Notes: generated by a model from the letters alone, not told the origin. A DNA stretch of 59,940 nt from a virus (IMGVR_UViG_3300027908_000028:1-59940); one strand, 5' to 3'; shown: positions 41,426-49,399, numbered from the stretch's first letter. Program-made: numbers and translations.

Positions 41426-43606
41426 ATGGCCGACGACTCGAAAAGCGGACCCCTGACGGTCGACGATCTCGTTGCGGTGTGGACCGCAGCGGTGGATCCG
41501 AGCTACGGACAGGCGTTCATCCAAGCAGGTGAGGGCGGAGGCTTCGAGGCGTATACGCAGGGCTTCGCGCAGTTCGCGCGCGTGTCCCAGGCCATCGACA
41601 TCACCTCGCAGGCTCAGTACATCCTGCCGTCCAGCGCGCAGACCAACGCGCCTGCGATGGGAGAGAACCTTGCGACAGTCACTCTCTCAATCTCGCGCAC
41701 GCTCTACCTCGACAGGCCTCTCGTCATCGGCGCAGGGCTCATCTATTTCCAAGAAGTCGCAAGTGACTGGAGTCCGACGGGACCGACACCCATTCTGACC
41801 GGGCGCCTCTACACGCTCGAAGAAGATCTCGTCTTCCTTCCCGGCGACTCGGGACCTTTCCTCGTGACAGCTGTCGCCGCGGGTCCAGGGTGGGGCTACA
41901 ACAATCCGCAGATCGGGACCATCACGAACATCGTGCAGGTGGGATCGGGCTTCAACAACGATCTGGCGACCGTGACGGATGTGGTCACCGCGACGTCGAT
42001 CATCGTCTCGGTCATTTCGCAGAATGAGCCCGACACCTTCGTCCCCGAGCACATCGGGCAATACATGCTCTTCACGGCGGGCAACAACGCCGGGATCATG
42101 GCGCGCATCATCGGATTCGAGCCGCCTAACCCACCCGTCGCCGGCTCGACCGTGCAGCTCGAGGACTTCGTGTCCGTCGAAGCGTTCAGCGCTATCACGG
42201 GCACCTTCCAAGTCGGCGAGCAAGTCCAGATCAAAAGTGGTGCGACGATCGTAGGGACGGGGCTTCTCAAGGCCGCTCGTGCGGGTGCAGCAGGGCACAC
42301 CAAGATCGGATTCGTGCTCGTCTCCGGTGCGGTCTCTGTCGGAAACACGGTTCACGGAGTCGTTTCCACGGCATCGGCGACTGTGAGCTTCATCCATGCC
42401 GATCCGGCGTTCGTCTCGGAAGCACCTACGGGAAACGTCGGAGGAGCAACATGGGATGTTCTTGATTGGGTCAACGATCTCGGAGTCGTTGTCACCAATA
42501 CCGAACAACCGTCCGGCGGCACGCTCGGAATCCTCGATGCCATTGGTGCTGATCGAAACATCCCTCGTCTGCCGGACGAGACGGACTCCGCGTACCGGAT
42601 CCGGATCTGGCAGATCGCCGACGTGGTGACTCCGAATGCCATCATTCGCGCACTCAATCGGTTGCTAGGTGTCATCCCCTTCTGTTTCCGCGAAGTCGGC
42701 ACGCCGCTTCTCCCTGGCTTCTTCTACGACGGGAACAATCAGTCATCGCTCCAGGTCAACGGCACTTTCACACCGGACGCGTATGACTATGACGTGCTCC
42801 TTTTTCCAGGCACGACGACGAGCGGACAGTTTGCGCCCTGGCCTGTCGTTCCTGGGCTTCAGGGCACCTTCGATGTGACCAACGGAAGCGTCACGGTGCC
42901 CACGACGGCCAATCAAGTAGGCATCGTGTCGGCGGGAGATCAGATCGAGTTCTGGTCTCAACCTGGCATCTTCTACACCGTGCTCGGTGTCGGCTCTTCT
43001 GACATCCTCCTGACGACGGTCTATTCAGGGGTCAACAACACCGCTGCATTGGCGTCGGACATCTCACTCCCGCTCATTGGAAGCACCTACGCGGGCGGGG
43101 GCTTCCAAGAGCCCGTCCAGTATCGCGACGCGTCGGGCAACGTGAAGGCTACGGGGTACCTCGGAAGAATTGCGAGTGGCGTCTTCACGATGATCCGCAA
43201 GTCCGGGCAGGGCTCTCTCGCGAGTCCTGTGGAGTGGGCATCGGGCGACGTCATCGTGGGACTCATCTCGGGAGGAGTGTGGACCACCTCGAGCAACACG
43301 CCGGTCACGACTCCCGCGCAGTTCCGCGAGCATCTCTATCTCGACTACACCGACTTTCGCGCGATGTTCCTCATCGGCGTCCCACGCGTCTCGTATGGCG
43401 AGTTTGGATTCGCGTGGGCAGGGTTGCCCGCGGGCGGACCGGGATCGGAGTTCGGCGCGTACGACGTCGCTTCGATCGACAACTTCTACGACGGCTTCGC
43501 AGTCGGAGCCTCGACGCTCTACCTCAGCGTCTACAATCAGATCAACCGCATCCGGGCAGGTGGAGTTACATTCGATCTCTACATCGAAGACGGTAGCTGT
43601 ACCTGA
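41426..43606 (+). CDS. Large baseplate wedge-type protein
   Basis: 726 residues. The N-terminus (YTQGFAQFARVSQAIDITSQAQYILPSSAQTNAPA) and the later DETDSAYRIRIWQIADVVTPNAIIRALNRLLGVIPFCFREVG resemble wedge/J-family proteins, with long strand-rich middle regions. It may take the place of gpI plus an extension carrying the fibres. The stop overlaps palindrome copy 7. Confidence 0.7.
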   Translation: MADDSKSGPLTVDDLVAVWTAAVDPSYGQAFIQAGEGGGFEAYTQGFAQFARVSQAIDITSQAQYILPSSAQTNAPAMGENLATVTLSISRTLYLDRPLVIGAGLIYFQEVASDWSPTGPTPILTGRLYTLEEDLVFLPGDSGPFLVTAVAAGPGWGYNNPQIGTITNIVQVGSGFNNDLATVTDVVTATSIIVSVISQNEPDTFVPEHIGQYMLFTAGNNAGIMARIIGFEPPNPPVAGSTVQLEDFVSVEAFSAITGTFQVGEQVQIKSGATIVGTGLLKAARAGAAGHTKIGFVLVSGAVSVGNTVHGVVSTASATVSFIHADPAFVSEAPTGNVGGATWDVLDWVNDLGVVVTNTEQPSGGTLGILDAIGADRNIPRLPDETDSAYRIRIWQIADVVTPNAIIRALNRLLGVIPFCFREVGTPLLPGFFYDGNNQSSLQVNGTFTPDAYDYDVLLFPGTTTSGQFAPWPVVPGLQGTFDVTNGSVTVPTTANQVGIVSAGDQIEFWSQPGIFYTVLGVGSSDILLTTVYSGVNNTAALASDISLPLIGSTYAGGGFQEPVQYRDASGNVKATGYLGRIASGVFTMIRKSGQGSLASPVEWASGDVIVGLISGGVWTTSSNTPVTTPAQFREHLYLDYTDFRAMFLIGVPRVSYGEFGFAWAGLPAGGPGSEFGAYDVASIDNFYDGFAVGASTLYLSVYNQINRIRAGGVTFDLYIEDGSCT

Positions 43607-43626
43607 CCGAAAGTCGACTTTCGTTC
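43605..43626. repeat. 22-bp palindrome, copy 7 (one mismatch)
   Basis: Right arm ends CGTTC instead of CGGTC. Begins within the TGA stop (43604-43606) of the wedge protein. Confidence 0.9.
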
Positions 43627-43646
43627 ATTCATAGGAGACGCACACC

Positions 43647-45320
43647 ATGGCCGGCGGACAGAAGAACGTAACGATCAACACTCAAGAGCGCGCGGTCTCT
43701 GTCGACATCAATCGACTCCAGTCCTTCATGAACGCGAGCCAAGCTGAGGCCATGCGTTACCTGATGGACGCGTCTCTCGGATCCGACGATCTGGGTGCGG
43801 GCGGCGTCATCACGGAATACAGCACGCTCAACACACCACTGCAGGCGGAGATCTTGAACGGCATTCAGGTCCAGCCTCAGATCGGATCGCTCAACATCAT
43901 TATCGCTCCGGGTGTCGTGCAGGCCATTGCTCCGGACGGAAGTGAAACACCCGTCGGCTCCCCGGCACTCGGTGACTCGAGCTACTACAAGTACATCCGT
44001 GACGTCGGAGTTCAGACGCTCGGTGCGCTCGCGATGACGCCTAACAGCTCCGGTCAGATCCGGATCGACGTGATCGAGTGTCAGGTTGCAAGCCTTGTCT
44101 CCGAGACCGACAACCGCGACGTCTTCAATCCGTCGACTGGACTCTTCGCAGCGTCAACCGTGACCAAGGCCACCCAAGACGGGCTCTCCTACCGCGTACG
44201 CGCGGGCACACCGGGGAGCGGATTCCCCGGAAGCGTCAACGGTTGGCTCCCCCTGGCCGTTGCGAGCGTTCCGACGGGCACGACCACCAACGACACGATC
44301 ACGTTCTGGGACGTGCGTCCGCTCGTTTCGGCGCGCATCATTCCTCCGTTCAATACGTACCTCAGCACTATCAGCCGTCAGCACGTCACGGGGCGAGTCG
44401 ACTCCACGACGACCGCAGGCAAGTCGCTTCTGATGGCAGCGATGGACGTTCCTGGGATCTTTCCCAGCTCGACACGGCTTGGAGGAGCGTCCGGACGAGG
44501 AACCCCGGGATCGGACATCGGTGGTACACAAGTCGATCTCCAAGATACGGCGAACGTGTCCGGGACGTTCTCCACGGGAGCACCTTGCTACCTCTACTTG
44601 CTCGAGCCGTTCGGACTCCCGCGGTGGGCGCGCTACACCGATGCAGTCAGCGGATCTCGCCTCCCACGCAGTCCACGCGGCATTCTCGTTCTGTCGGCGA
44701 CCAAGCCTACATACAGCGGGATCCCCAGTGCGCCCATTGCGCTTCCGTCTTCGACGGGACTCGCTGGCACGGCGTCATCCGGAGTCTGCGTCGTCGCCGG
44801 ATTCGCCGTCTCGGGCTCGGGTGGGATGGGCAACATCATCATGGATGGCCGCGTGCAGTGGCCATCCACTCCTTGGCCGTCTGCCGCGGGAGCAACGGGC
44901 GCGATCACCGGCACAACGGGTGTCATCTGGAGTCTCGCCGAGAACACAACGCATCCCCCGAATGCGCGCGGGCTTCACATCGGCATCGGAGCAAACCTCA
45001 ACATCTCGGGCTCACCTCCGGCGCTTCTCTTCAATCCTCAGATCCAACTTCAAGACGCGTCCAATCACGTTTTCTGGGAGTCGGGTTACAGCTCGGCGTC
45101 GACTCTATCCGCGATGGCCTTCACGCTTTACGACACGCCCACGTCCACGGGTGGCATCGTGAGCTTCTCGGCGCGTCTGCGGATCCCGCTCATCTCGGAC
45201 TTCCCTTCGCCGTCCGGAGGCCCGTACCAACTCGTTCTCAATTGGAACGCAACGGGCTCCGGATTTGCCGGAGTCGGTTCACCCGCGCTTCTTTGGGTCG
45301 AGGGCTACGAGCTGAACTAG
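43647..45320 (+). CDS. Tail fibre protein
   Basis: 557 residues from ATG 43647, with AGGAGA upstream. Phage-fibre style N-terminal part (INTQERAVSVDINRLQSFMNASQAEAMRYLMDASLGSDDLGAGGV) with LNIIIAPGVVQAIAPDGSETPVG and PLAVASVPTGTTTNDTITFWDVRPLV, then a Gly/Ser/Thr-rich beta region and a jelly-roll-like tip. Last gene of the tail module; the leftward block converges on it 7 nt later. Confidence 0.75.
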   Translation: MAGGQKNVTINTQERAVSVDINRLQSFMNASQAEAMRYLMDASLGSDDLGAGGVITEYSTLNTPLQAEILNGIQVQPQIGSLNIIIAPGVVQAIAPDGSETPVGSPALGDSSYYKYIRDVGVQTLGALAMTPNSSGQIRIDVIECQVASLVSETDNRDVFNPSTGLFAASTVTKATQDGLSYRVRAGTPGSGFPGSVNGWLPLAVASVPTGTTTNDTITFWDVRPLVSARIIPPFNTYLSTISRQHVTGRVDSTTTAGKSLLMAAMDVPGIFPSSTRLGGASGRGTPGSDIGGTQVDLQDTANVSGTFSTGAPCYLYLLEPFGLPRWARYTDAVSGSRLPRSPRGILVLSATKPTYSGIPSAPIALPSSTGLAGTASSGVCVVAGFAVSGSGGMGNIIMDGRVQWPSTPWPSAAGATGAITGTTGVIWSLAENTTHPPNARGLHIGIGANLNISGSPPALLFNPQIQLQDASNHVFWESGYSSASTLSAMAFTLYDTPTSTGGIVSFSARLRIPLISDFPSPSGGPYQLVLNWNATGSGFAGVGSPALLWVEGYELN

Positions 45321-45327
45321 CTCGCGT

Positions 45328-45654
45328 CTAGACCGTCGGGCGTTTTCGTTTCGAGCTGGTTCCCACGATATTGCGTAGCTCATCCAACACATCCCAAAGC
45401 ACCTTGTCGGGGATGTCATCGGCATCTGCGGAATCGTCCCATGCAAGTAGGAGCCGCACCTTGCCAAGAACCTTGTCTAGCGTACCCATTGCGCCGAGTA
45501 CGTCTCCACGGTGCGTATCGAAGTAGGTGCGCAGGGTCTTCATGGCTTCGTCTGCATTCATGGTCTTTATCACTTCTCCAATCTTGCTACTGGCGTGTGA
45601 GCAGTCTCCTAGATCGTTACCGGCGCACGTCCCATCGCACACGAATTGATCCAT
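45328..45654 (-). CDS. Small protein, unknown function
   Basis: 108 residues from ATG 45654, with GAAGGAGG 5 nt upstream; the frame extends to 45717 without need. Cys at the N-terminus (FVCDGTCAGNDLGDCSH) may bind metal, followed by helices (EAMKTLRTYFDTHRGDVLGAMGTLDKVLGKV). Last gene of the leftward block. Confidence 0.75.
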   Translation of the reverse strand: MDQFVCDGTCAGNDLGDCSHASSKIGEVIKTMNADEAMKTLRTYFDTHRGDVLGAMGTLDKVLGKVRLLLAWDDSADADDIPDKVLWDVLDELRNIVGTSSKRKRPTV

Positions 45655-45674
45655 CTTGACCTCCTTCGCGCGCA

Positions 45675-45890
45675 TCAGTTTCGCCCCGCTGCCTCGTCCG
45701 CGAGCCATCGCAGGCACGCTTCGGGGATGATCTGGGTCTCCGGCTCACCAGGGATCCTCACCTCGAAGACACAGTCTCCAGGGTAGACGAGCACGATTTC
45801 ACACATCGTCGGCTTGTCGATGTCGACGCCGCACACGACGTGACCCTGAAGTCGGATGAGGTCACCGGCCTTCAGGTTCATGCAGCCCAT
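45675..45890 (-). CDS. Small beta-barrel-like protein
   Basis: 71 residues from ATG 45890 (ATG 45881 is an alternative). Strand-rich with KAGDLIRLQGHVVCGVDIDKPTMCEIVLVYPGDCVFEVRIPGE, like a small SH3-type barrel. No function is assigned. Confidence 0.65.
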   Translation of the reverse strand: MGCMNLKAGDLIRLQGHVVCGVDIDKPTMCEIVLVYPGDCVFEVRIPGEPETQIIPEACLRWLADEAAGRN

Positions 45891-45948
45891 ATCCTCTAGC
45901 GCGCACGTCGTCCAGCACGGTCCTGGTGTTGTTGCAGGTGTCGCACGG

Positions 45949-46107
45949 CTACCCCACCTGCACAGCGGTTACGTCCTCTGGCAGAGGGTCGATGCGCCGA
46001 CATTCGCCCTCGTGCCCCTTCAGCAGGTAGCAGCGCCACCAGTGTATGGCGTGGTTGGCAAGGTGGTCGCTGTGCAACTCCCGGCAGTACTTCTCGCTGA
46101 CGCCCAT
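45949..46107 (-). CDS. Small His/Cys/Trp-containing protein
   Basis: 52 residues from ATG 46107, preceded by GCGCGAAGGAGG, the same leader wording as the gene at 45654. Cys and His are spaced as YCRELHSDHLANHAIHWWRCYLLKGHEGEC, a possible zinc-binding pattern. The frame extends upstream to 46230, but the ribosome-binding site decides the start. Confidence 0.65.
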   Translation of the reverse strand: MGVSEKYCRELHSDHLANHAIHWWRCYLLKGHEGECRRIDPLPEDVTAVQVG

Positions 46108-46285
46108 CGTCCTCTCCTCCTTCGCGCGCACTAAATCCCTATGTTCCGAAGCCGCCCCGTTAGCCAGTCCGCGAGGCGCACGTGCCACGGATATCCCGGG
46201 CGGTCGAATCTTGTCGCATAGCGCTGACACCGTTTAGACAAGTTCATATGTTTCTCGGCAACTCAAAGCGCGCATTTCTCGGTGT

Positions 46286-46522
46286 CTATCTGTCGAGCAA
46301 TTTTCGGTGCGACGCGACCCTCGAAAGCAACTCGATCAGGTCGTCTATTGGGACGATAACTTCGTGGCGCCCCGCGTTGCTGCCGGATGTGTCGGCGATT
46401 GACACCTTCGCCGACTTCGGATCACCGTCAATCGAGTTGACTATGATGATGTCTGTCTCGGAGTCCCTCTCGTTGCCATGTACGGACACCGTCCACCTTC
46501 GCTCCACCACCTCGTTGATCAT
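46286..46522 (-). CDS. Small protein, unknown function
   Basis: 78 residues, ATG 46522 with AGGAGA upstream. Strands TVSVHGNERDSETDIIIVNSIDG and AGRHEVIVPIDDLIELLSRVASH. The leader and compact alpha/beta profile support coding; no family is recognised. Between it and the gene at 46107 lie 178 nt without a convincing gene. Confidence 0.7.
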   Translation of the reverse strand: MINEVVERRWTVSVHGNERDSETDIIIVNSIDGDPKSAKVSIADTSGSNAGRHEVIVPIDDLIELLSRVASHRKLLDR

Positions 46523-46543
46523 CGAATTTCTCCTATTGGGGCC

Positions 46544-46738
46544 CTACTGACCCGGCTTCCCTTCCGTTTCAAGCAGCCACACCATCGCGGCTCCAAAGCA
46601 GAAGATCGCGATGGCGATACCGACTCCGCGAAGCGCCGGACCGCCCCACTCGTGGTCGTACGCGAGCGCGACGAGAACACTTGGACCGACCCCCAACATG
46701 GCGACCTTGGTCCAGCCCACCAATGCCTTCTGACTCAT
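46544..46738 (-). CDS. Small two-span membrane protein (holin candidate)
   Basis: 64 residues from ATG 46738 with GGGGAG upstream. Two hydrophobic segments, VAMLGVGPSVLVALAY and GVGIAIAIFCFGAAMVWLL, are separated by a short polar loop. Size and topology fit small class II holins, though proof is lacking. The start overlaps the stop of the gene at 47001 (ATGA). Confidence 0.65.
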   Translation of the reverse strand: MSQKALVGWTKVAMLGVGPSVLVALAYDHEWGGPALRGVGIAIAIFCFGAAMVWLLETEGKPGQ

Positions 46739-47001
46739 CGTCGATTCTCCCCAGGAAACACCTTCGTGACCACTCGCCCTTGCTTGGTGTACACCTTGAC
46801 AGGTCCGCCCGTCGTGTCGGCCACAAGCTGAGCGAGCCGCGTGAACGCGCGCCGTACGCCGTCCCACACGCGAGAATCCTCGTCGTCCCGCCACGCGTGG
46901 CGAAGCTTCAGCGCCCCGCCTCCCCGCATCTTCGCCGCAACGTCGTAGCCTTGGAGCGGCAGACCACTGAGCGCTGCGTCTCGTATCTGTTCCTTTTTCA
47001 T
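46735..47001 (-). CDS. Small basic protein, unknown function
   Basis: 88 residues from ATG 47001 with AAAGGA upstream. Begins MKKEQIRDAALSG and carries basic helices ending VFPGENRR. Its leader holds a large multi-branched inverted repeat (47015-47123). Translationally coupled to the membrane protein gene downstream. Confidence 0.7.
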   Translation of the reverse strand: MKKEQIRDAALSGLPLQGYDVAAKMRGGGALKLRHAWRDDEDSRVWDGVRRAFTRLAQLVADTTGGPVKVYTKQGRVVTKVFPGENRR

Positions 47002-47014
47002 GGACAATTCCTTT

Positions 47015-47123
47015 CGTCGCAAGGTGCCCTCGAACCGGGCTCGGTACCCGGACACTACCGGCGCGCCGTGTGTCTACGATCGCGTAGGCTCTTTACCGCT
47101 TCGTTCGGGGGCACCTTGCGACG
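47015..47123 (-). promoter_or_regulatory. Multi-branched inverted-repeat leader (possible structured RNA)
   Basis: Arms 47015-47034 and 47104-47123 are complementary at 19 of 20 positions (core CGTCGCAAGGTGCCC). Between them lie smaller hairpins: CCGGG/CCCGG around 47035-47051 and CTACG/CGTAG around 47074-47087. The transcript of the leftward gene at 47001 would begin with this fold, ending just before its AAAGGA. Confidence 0.6.
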
Positions 47124-47143
47124 GGGCACCCACGTGGGTGCCC
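47124..47143. repeat. 20-bp perfect palindrome
   Basis: GGGCACCCAC followed by its reverse complement, between the lipoprotein gene end and the structured leader. No T-run on either side; it may act as a transcription barrier or binding site. Confidence 0.85.
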
Positions 47144-47191
47144 GCGTCTCTATCGACACATGTCCAGTAGCGTCATTGCCTCCACACCCGG

Positions 47192-47932
47192 TTAGTTGCA
47201 GCAGAGGAGCTGATTGCTCCCGTACGATTGGCAAAGGACCGACACCGGCCACGGCCTGAAGGTCACTCCGCCATCCTCGGCAATCGTGTAGGGCGTCCCG
47301 TTCCAGGTGTTGCATGCCGCTGAGACGCCCCACTTGCTGGGGAGGTAGGCATCGCCGCACGCATCGGTTTGCGGCACGGTCGAGAGACACGCATCACCAC
47401 ACTGATTCGGGATGCCGCTCCCACCGCATGCGGATGTCGCACCGAACGCGCTCGCACATCCATTCAACGTCTTGCCCTGGCTGCAGTCGACGGGGAGCCC
47501 ACCACACGTCACGCCGGGGAGCACACCGCAATTCGCACCACCACGCGCAGGGTTGGCGTCCGCGCATGCTGCTTGGATGCAGGCGCCGTTGGGATCGATT
47601 GCAGTCCCCGAGTCCGGGGCTTCCGAGTCCGGGGCTTGTGCTTCATCCGTGCCGCCATCATCGGCGGGACCGGGGCAGATAACCATACCGTTGATCACCA
47701 CTCGACCCGCGTCCGCACACGATCCGAAGGTCATCCCGTAGCACTCCGGGCCGATGCAGAGCCCTGCCTCGCTGTTGGCCTGCCCAGCGTCTTTCTCGTC
47801 CTGCCCCGCCTCTTGCCCCATCTCAGGGGTACCCCCCTCAGAAGGGCTCGTAGGCGCTCCGGGGACAGAGGTAAACGGCGACCCGCATCCAATCGCGGCC
47901 AAACAGACGAAAACGCTCAGGATCTTCAACAC
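47192..47932 (-). CDS. Cys-rich myxobacterial-type lipoprotein
   Basis: 246 residues from GTG 47932, 9 nt after GGAAGGA; a TTG at 47950 is in frame but less likely. Signal peptide LKILSVFVCLAAIGC with lipobox AIGC. After a Ser/Pro/Glu/Gly linker come Asp/Gly/Ala tracts and about 20 Cys in CxxxC pairs (CIGPEC, CIQAAC, CGGSGIPNQCGDAC), ending LLCCN. This composition is typical of myxobacterial surface lipoproteins and may be host-derived. It contains a tandem 15-bp repeat. Transcribed from the TTGCGA/TAGGTT promoter. Confidence 0.8.
   Translation of the reverse strand: MLKILSVFVCLAAIGCGSPFTSVPGAPTSPSEGGTPEMGQEAGQDEKDAGQANSEAGLCIGPECYGMTFGSCADAGRVVINGMVICPGPADDGGTDEAQAPDSEAPDSGTAIDPNGACIQAACADANPARGGANCGVLPGVTCGGLPVDCSQGKTLNGCASAFGATSACGGSGIPNQCGDACLSTVPQTDACGDAYLPSKWGVSAACNTWNGTPYTIAEDGGVTFRPWPVSVLCQSYGSNQLLCCN
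47608..47637. repeat. Tandem 15-bp repeat in the lipoprotein gene
   Basis: CCGAGTCCGGGGCTT occurs twice head to tail (47608-47622, 47623-47637), encoding repeated Pro-Asp-Ser-Glu-Ala in the linker. Confidence 0.9.
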
Positions 47933-47949
47933 GACGCACCGTCCTTCCA

Positions 47950-47986
47950 ACTCAGAACCTAATCACTGGGACAAGGCTCGCAAGCC
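47950..47986 (-). promoter_or_regulatory. Leftward promoter with internal operator
   Basis: On the minus strand: -35 TTGCGA, 16-nt spacer holding TTGTCCCAGTGA, and -10 TAGGTT, followed by a TGGAAGGACGG leader. The operator-like core on the plus strand is TCACTGGGACAAG at 47963-47975. The same arrangement occurs twice near 58250-58340. Confidence 0.6.
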
Positions 47987-48015
47987 CTCAAGAACTGGTA
48001 TGCCGTCGGAAGCCC

Positions 48016-48043
48016 TGTTAGCCTCGTTTTTCGAGGTGCATAC
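48016..48043 (+). promoter_or_regulatory. Promoter/leader cassette TGTTAGCCT
   Basis: TGTTAGCCT (48016-48024) and a 19-nt leader to ATG 48044 containing CCTCG-TTTTT-CGAGG, a 5-bp hairpin that covers the GAGG ribosome-binding site. Same box and spacing as at 23920. Confidence 0.5.
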
Positions 48044-48508
48044 ATGAAACGACTGTTCATTCTCGCCCTGTTTCTCTTGCCAGCGTACGTCATCCTGACA
48101 CCTGCGCTGGTCTTCGCTCAGGTGATCGTTTCGCCCACGGCACCGCCATCGATTACAGAGGCCTTCGTCGTCGTCACGATCGTCGGCTTCGTCGTTGGCT
48201 TCTTGGCGCAAGGTCTGAAGACCGGAAACCTCTTCGGGATCCTCTTCGTTCCGCAGAAGTGGGCGCCCTATCTCGGAGTCGTGCTGACTTTTCTGACGGG
48301 TGCCGAGCAAGGGCTCAGTGCTTCGACCACGCTGACCGGAGCTGTTTGGCTGAACGTTGTCTTCCTCGGATTCCAAGCGCTCATGACGCAAGGCGGAGCC
48401 GCTGCACTCCACACGCACACGAAGAAAGCGGACGAGGATTCGGGACCACCTTCTTCGGATGCTGCAAAGGCTCCTCCGCTTCCGCGCCCAATCAATCCAG
48501 CGAGTTAG
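48044..48508 (+). CDS. Membrane protein with signal sequence (holin candidate)
   Basis: 154 residues. A signal-like N-terminus (MKRLFILALFLLPAYVILTPALVFA) is followed by spans AFVVVTIVGFVVGFLAQG, LGVVLTFLTGAEQG (weak) and AVWLNVVFLGFQALM, then a polar His/Lys/Pro-rich tail. Topology fits a three-span holin or another phage membrane protein. Its 3' end overlaps the convergent gene at 48492 by 17 nt. Confidence 0.7.
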   Translation: MKRLFILALFLLPAYVILTPALVFAQVIVSPTAPPSITEAFVVVTIVGFVVGFLAQGLKTGNLFGILFVPQKWAPYLGVVLTFLTGAEQGLSASTTLTGAVWLNVVFLGFQALMTQGGAAALHTHTKKADEDSGPPSSDAAKAPPLPRPINPAS

Positions 48509-48701
48509 CGTTTCTCAGCTTCACGACTTCGAACGCGACCGAATCGAGTAGCCGGAGGACTTCGTTCAAGCGAGCGACTTCCTCCGGCATCAGGTCTTTC
48601 ACCGGAGTTTCGTCGAGAATTGCACGAGCTTTTTGAGTGAATGACCGTGCTTGCCCGAGGGCATTGGAAGCACGGTTGGCACAACTTCTCTGAGCACGCA
48701 T
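48492..48701 (-). CDS. Small helical protein, unknown function
   Basis: 69 residues from ATG 48701. On the minus strand the start is 7 nt after CGGCATCAC, which decides it over the longer frame to 48770 that runs through palindrome copy 8. Helical and charged (ARAILDETPVKDLMPEEVARLNEVLRLLDSV). No family is recognised. Confidence 0.65.
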   Translation of the reverse strand: MRAQRSCANRASNALGQARSFTQKARAILDETPVKDLMPEEVARLNEVLRLLDSVAFEVVKLRNANSLD

Positions 48702-48726
48702 GCCCGGAGTGATGCCGTACCCTCGC

Positions 48727-48748
48727 GACCGAAAGTTGACTTTCGGTC
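48727..48748. repeat. 22-bp palindrome, copy 8 (one central mismatch)
   Basis: Centre is GTTGAC. Lies just upstream of the leftward gene at 48701, so unlike most copies it is at a 5' end. Confidence 0.9.
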
Positions 48749-48809
48749 GTCTTTCAAAGTATCCCTTCACGCGCGCGCGTCACTCGCAGGTGCGCAACCG
48801 ACTATGAAT

Positions 48810-49010
48810 GATCACTTAGATCTCATTAGTACTGATCTGTGATCACAGAGAGATCAGTACTGGGACTTCTCTTCGAGAAGTCCTTACGCTTCGCTACGCT
48901 CGCGTGAGACGGATCGAGATCCAAACACTGCGTGAGCGATCCGAGGGAGAAGAGATCCGAGAAGTAAGATCCGGAAATAAGAGATCCAGAAAAAATAAGT
49001 GATTCAAAAG
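48810..49010. other. Candidate replication origin
   Basis: Eleven GATC sites lie in 177 bp (48810-48986). An 11-bp inverted repeat AGTACTGATCT/AGATCAGTACT (48828-48838, 48851-48861) surrounds GTGATCAC, and a 9-bp stem (48863-48883) follows. Five GATCC iterons at 48918, 48938, 48954, 48968 and 48983 have 14-20 bp spacing and lead into an AT-rich stretch (AAATAAGAG, AAAAAATAAG). It sits directly before the replication genes. Function is inferred from architecture only. Confidence 0.55.
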
Positions 49011-49039
49011 ATGGGTCGGCGTCTCGAAAGGAAACTGCC

Positions 49040-49348
49040 ATGGGCATCAAGACAGGAGAGCTGTTCGAGAGTGACGGGATCAGTCACCGCGCGTGGATGG
49101 TGCGATGCCCGGCATGCGATGCGCCCCACTCGTTCGACAAGCGATGGACGTTCGTGAACGGCAATCACGAGGCGCCCACGTTCACCGCGTCGATGCTCGT
49201 GAAGTTCTACGAGGGCGACCCCAAAGATCCGGCGAGCAATCGCGTGTGCCATTCGTACCTGACTGACGGCGTCTGGAACTACCTGAGCGATTGCACGCAC
49301 GCGATGAAGGGACAGAAGATTCCCGCACCGGACTGGATCGCCCCCTGA
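49040..49348 (+). CDS. DUF6527-like small protein
   Basis: 102 residues, ATG 49040 with AAAGGA upstream. CPAC at residues 23-26, WTFVNGNHEAPTFTASM, CHSYLTDGVWNYLSDCTHAMKGQ and a final PDW match a phage/plasmid family of small proteins often called DUF6527. Probably zinc-binding; role unknown. Confidence 0.75.
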   Translation: MGIKTGELFESDGISHRAWMVRCPACDAPHSFDKRWTFVNGNHEAPTFTASMLVKFYEGDPKDPASNRVCHSYLTDGVWNYLSDCTHAMKGQKIPAPDWIAP

Positions 49349-49399
49349 AACGAATTGGCGTGTTGTGGATCGAAGACGGCATTACGGTCTCTGTCCCGA

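Noticed and set aside
46108-46285. Small gene in the 178-nt gap of the leftward block
   Set aside because: No frame with a ribosome-binding site and protein-like composition was found; only AT-richer sequence is visible.
47015-47123. tRNA gene on the minus strand
   Set aside because: GGTTCGA and GGTAAAGAG look like T- and D-loops, but the T-loop lacks its closing pair position, no D-stem forms and no 7-nt anticodon loop exists.
49355-49399. Helicase start at 49355
   Set aside because: It adds a Cys/Arg-rich segment overlapping the upstream promoter-like region without a ribosome-binding site; ATG 49400 begins a normal-looking protein.
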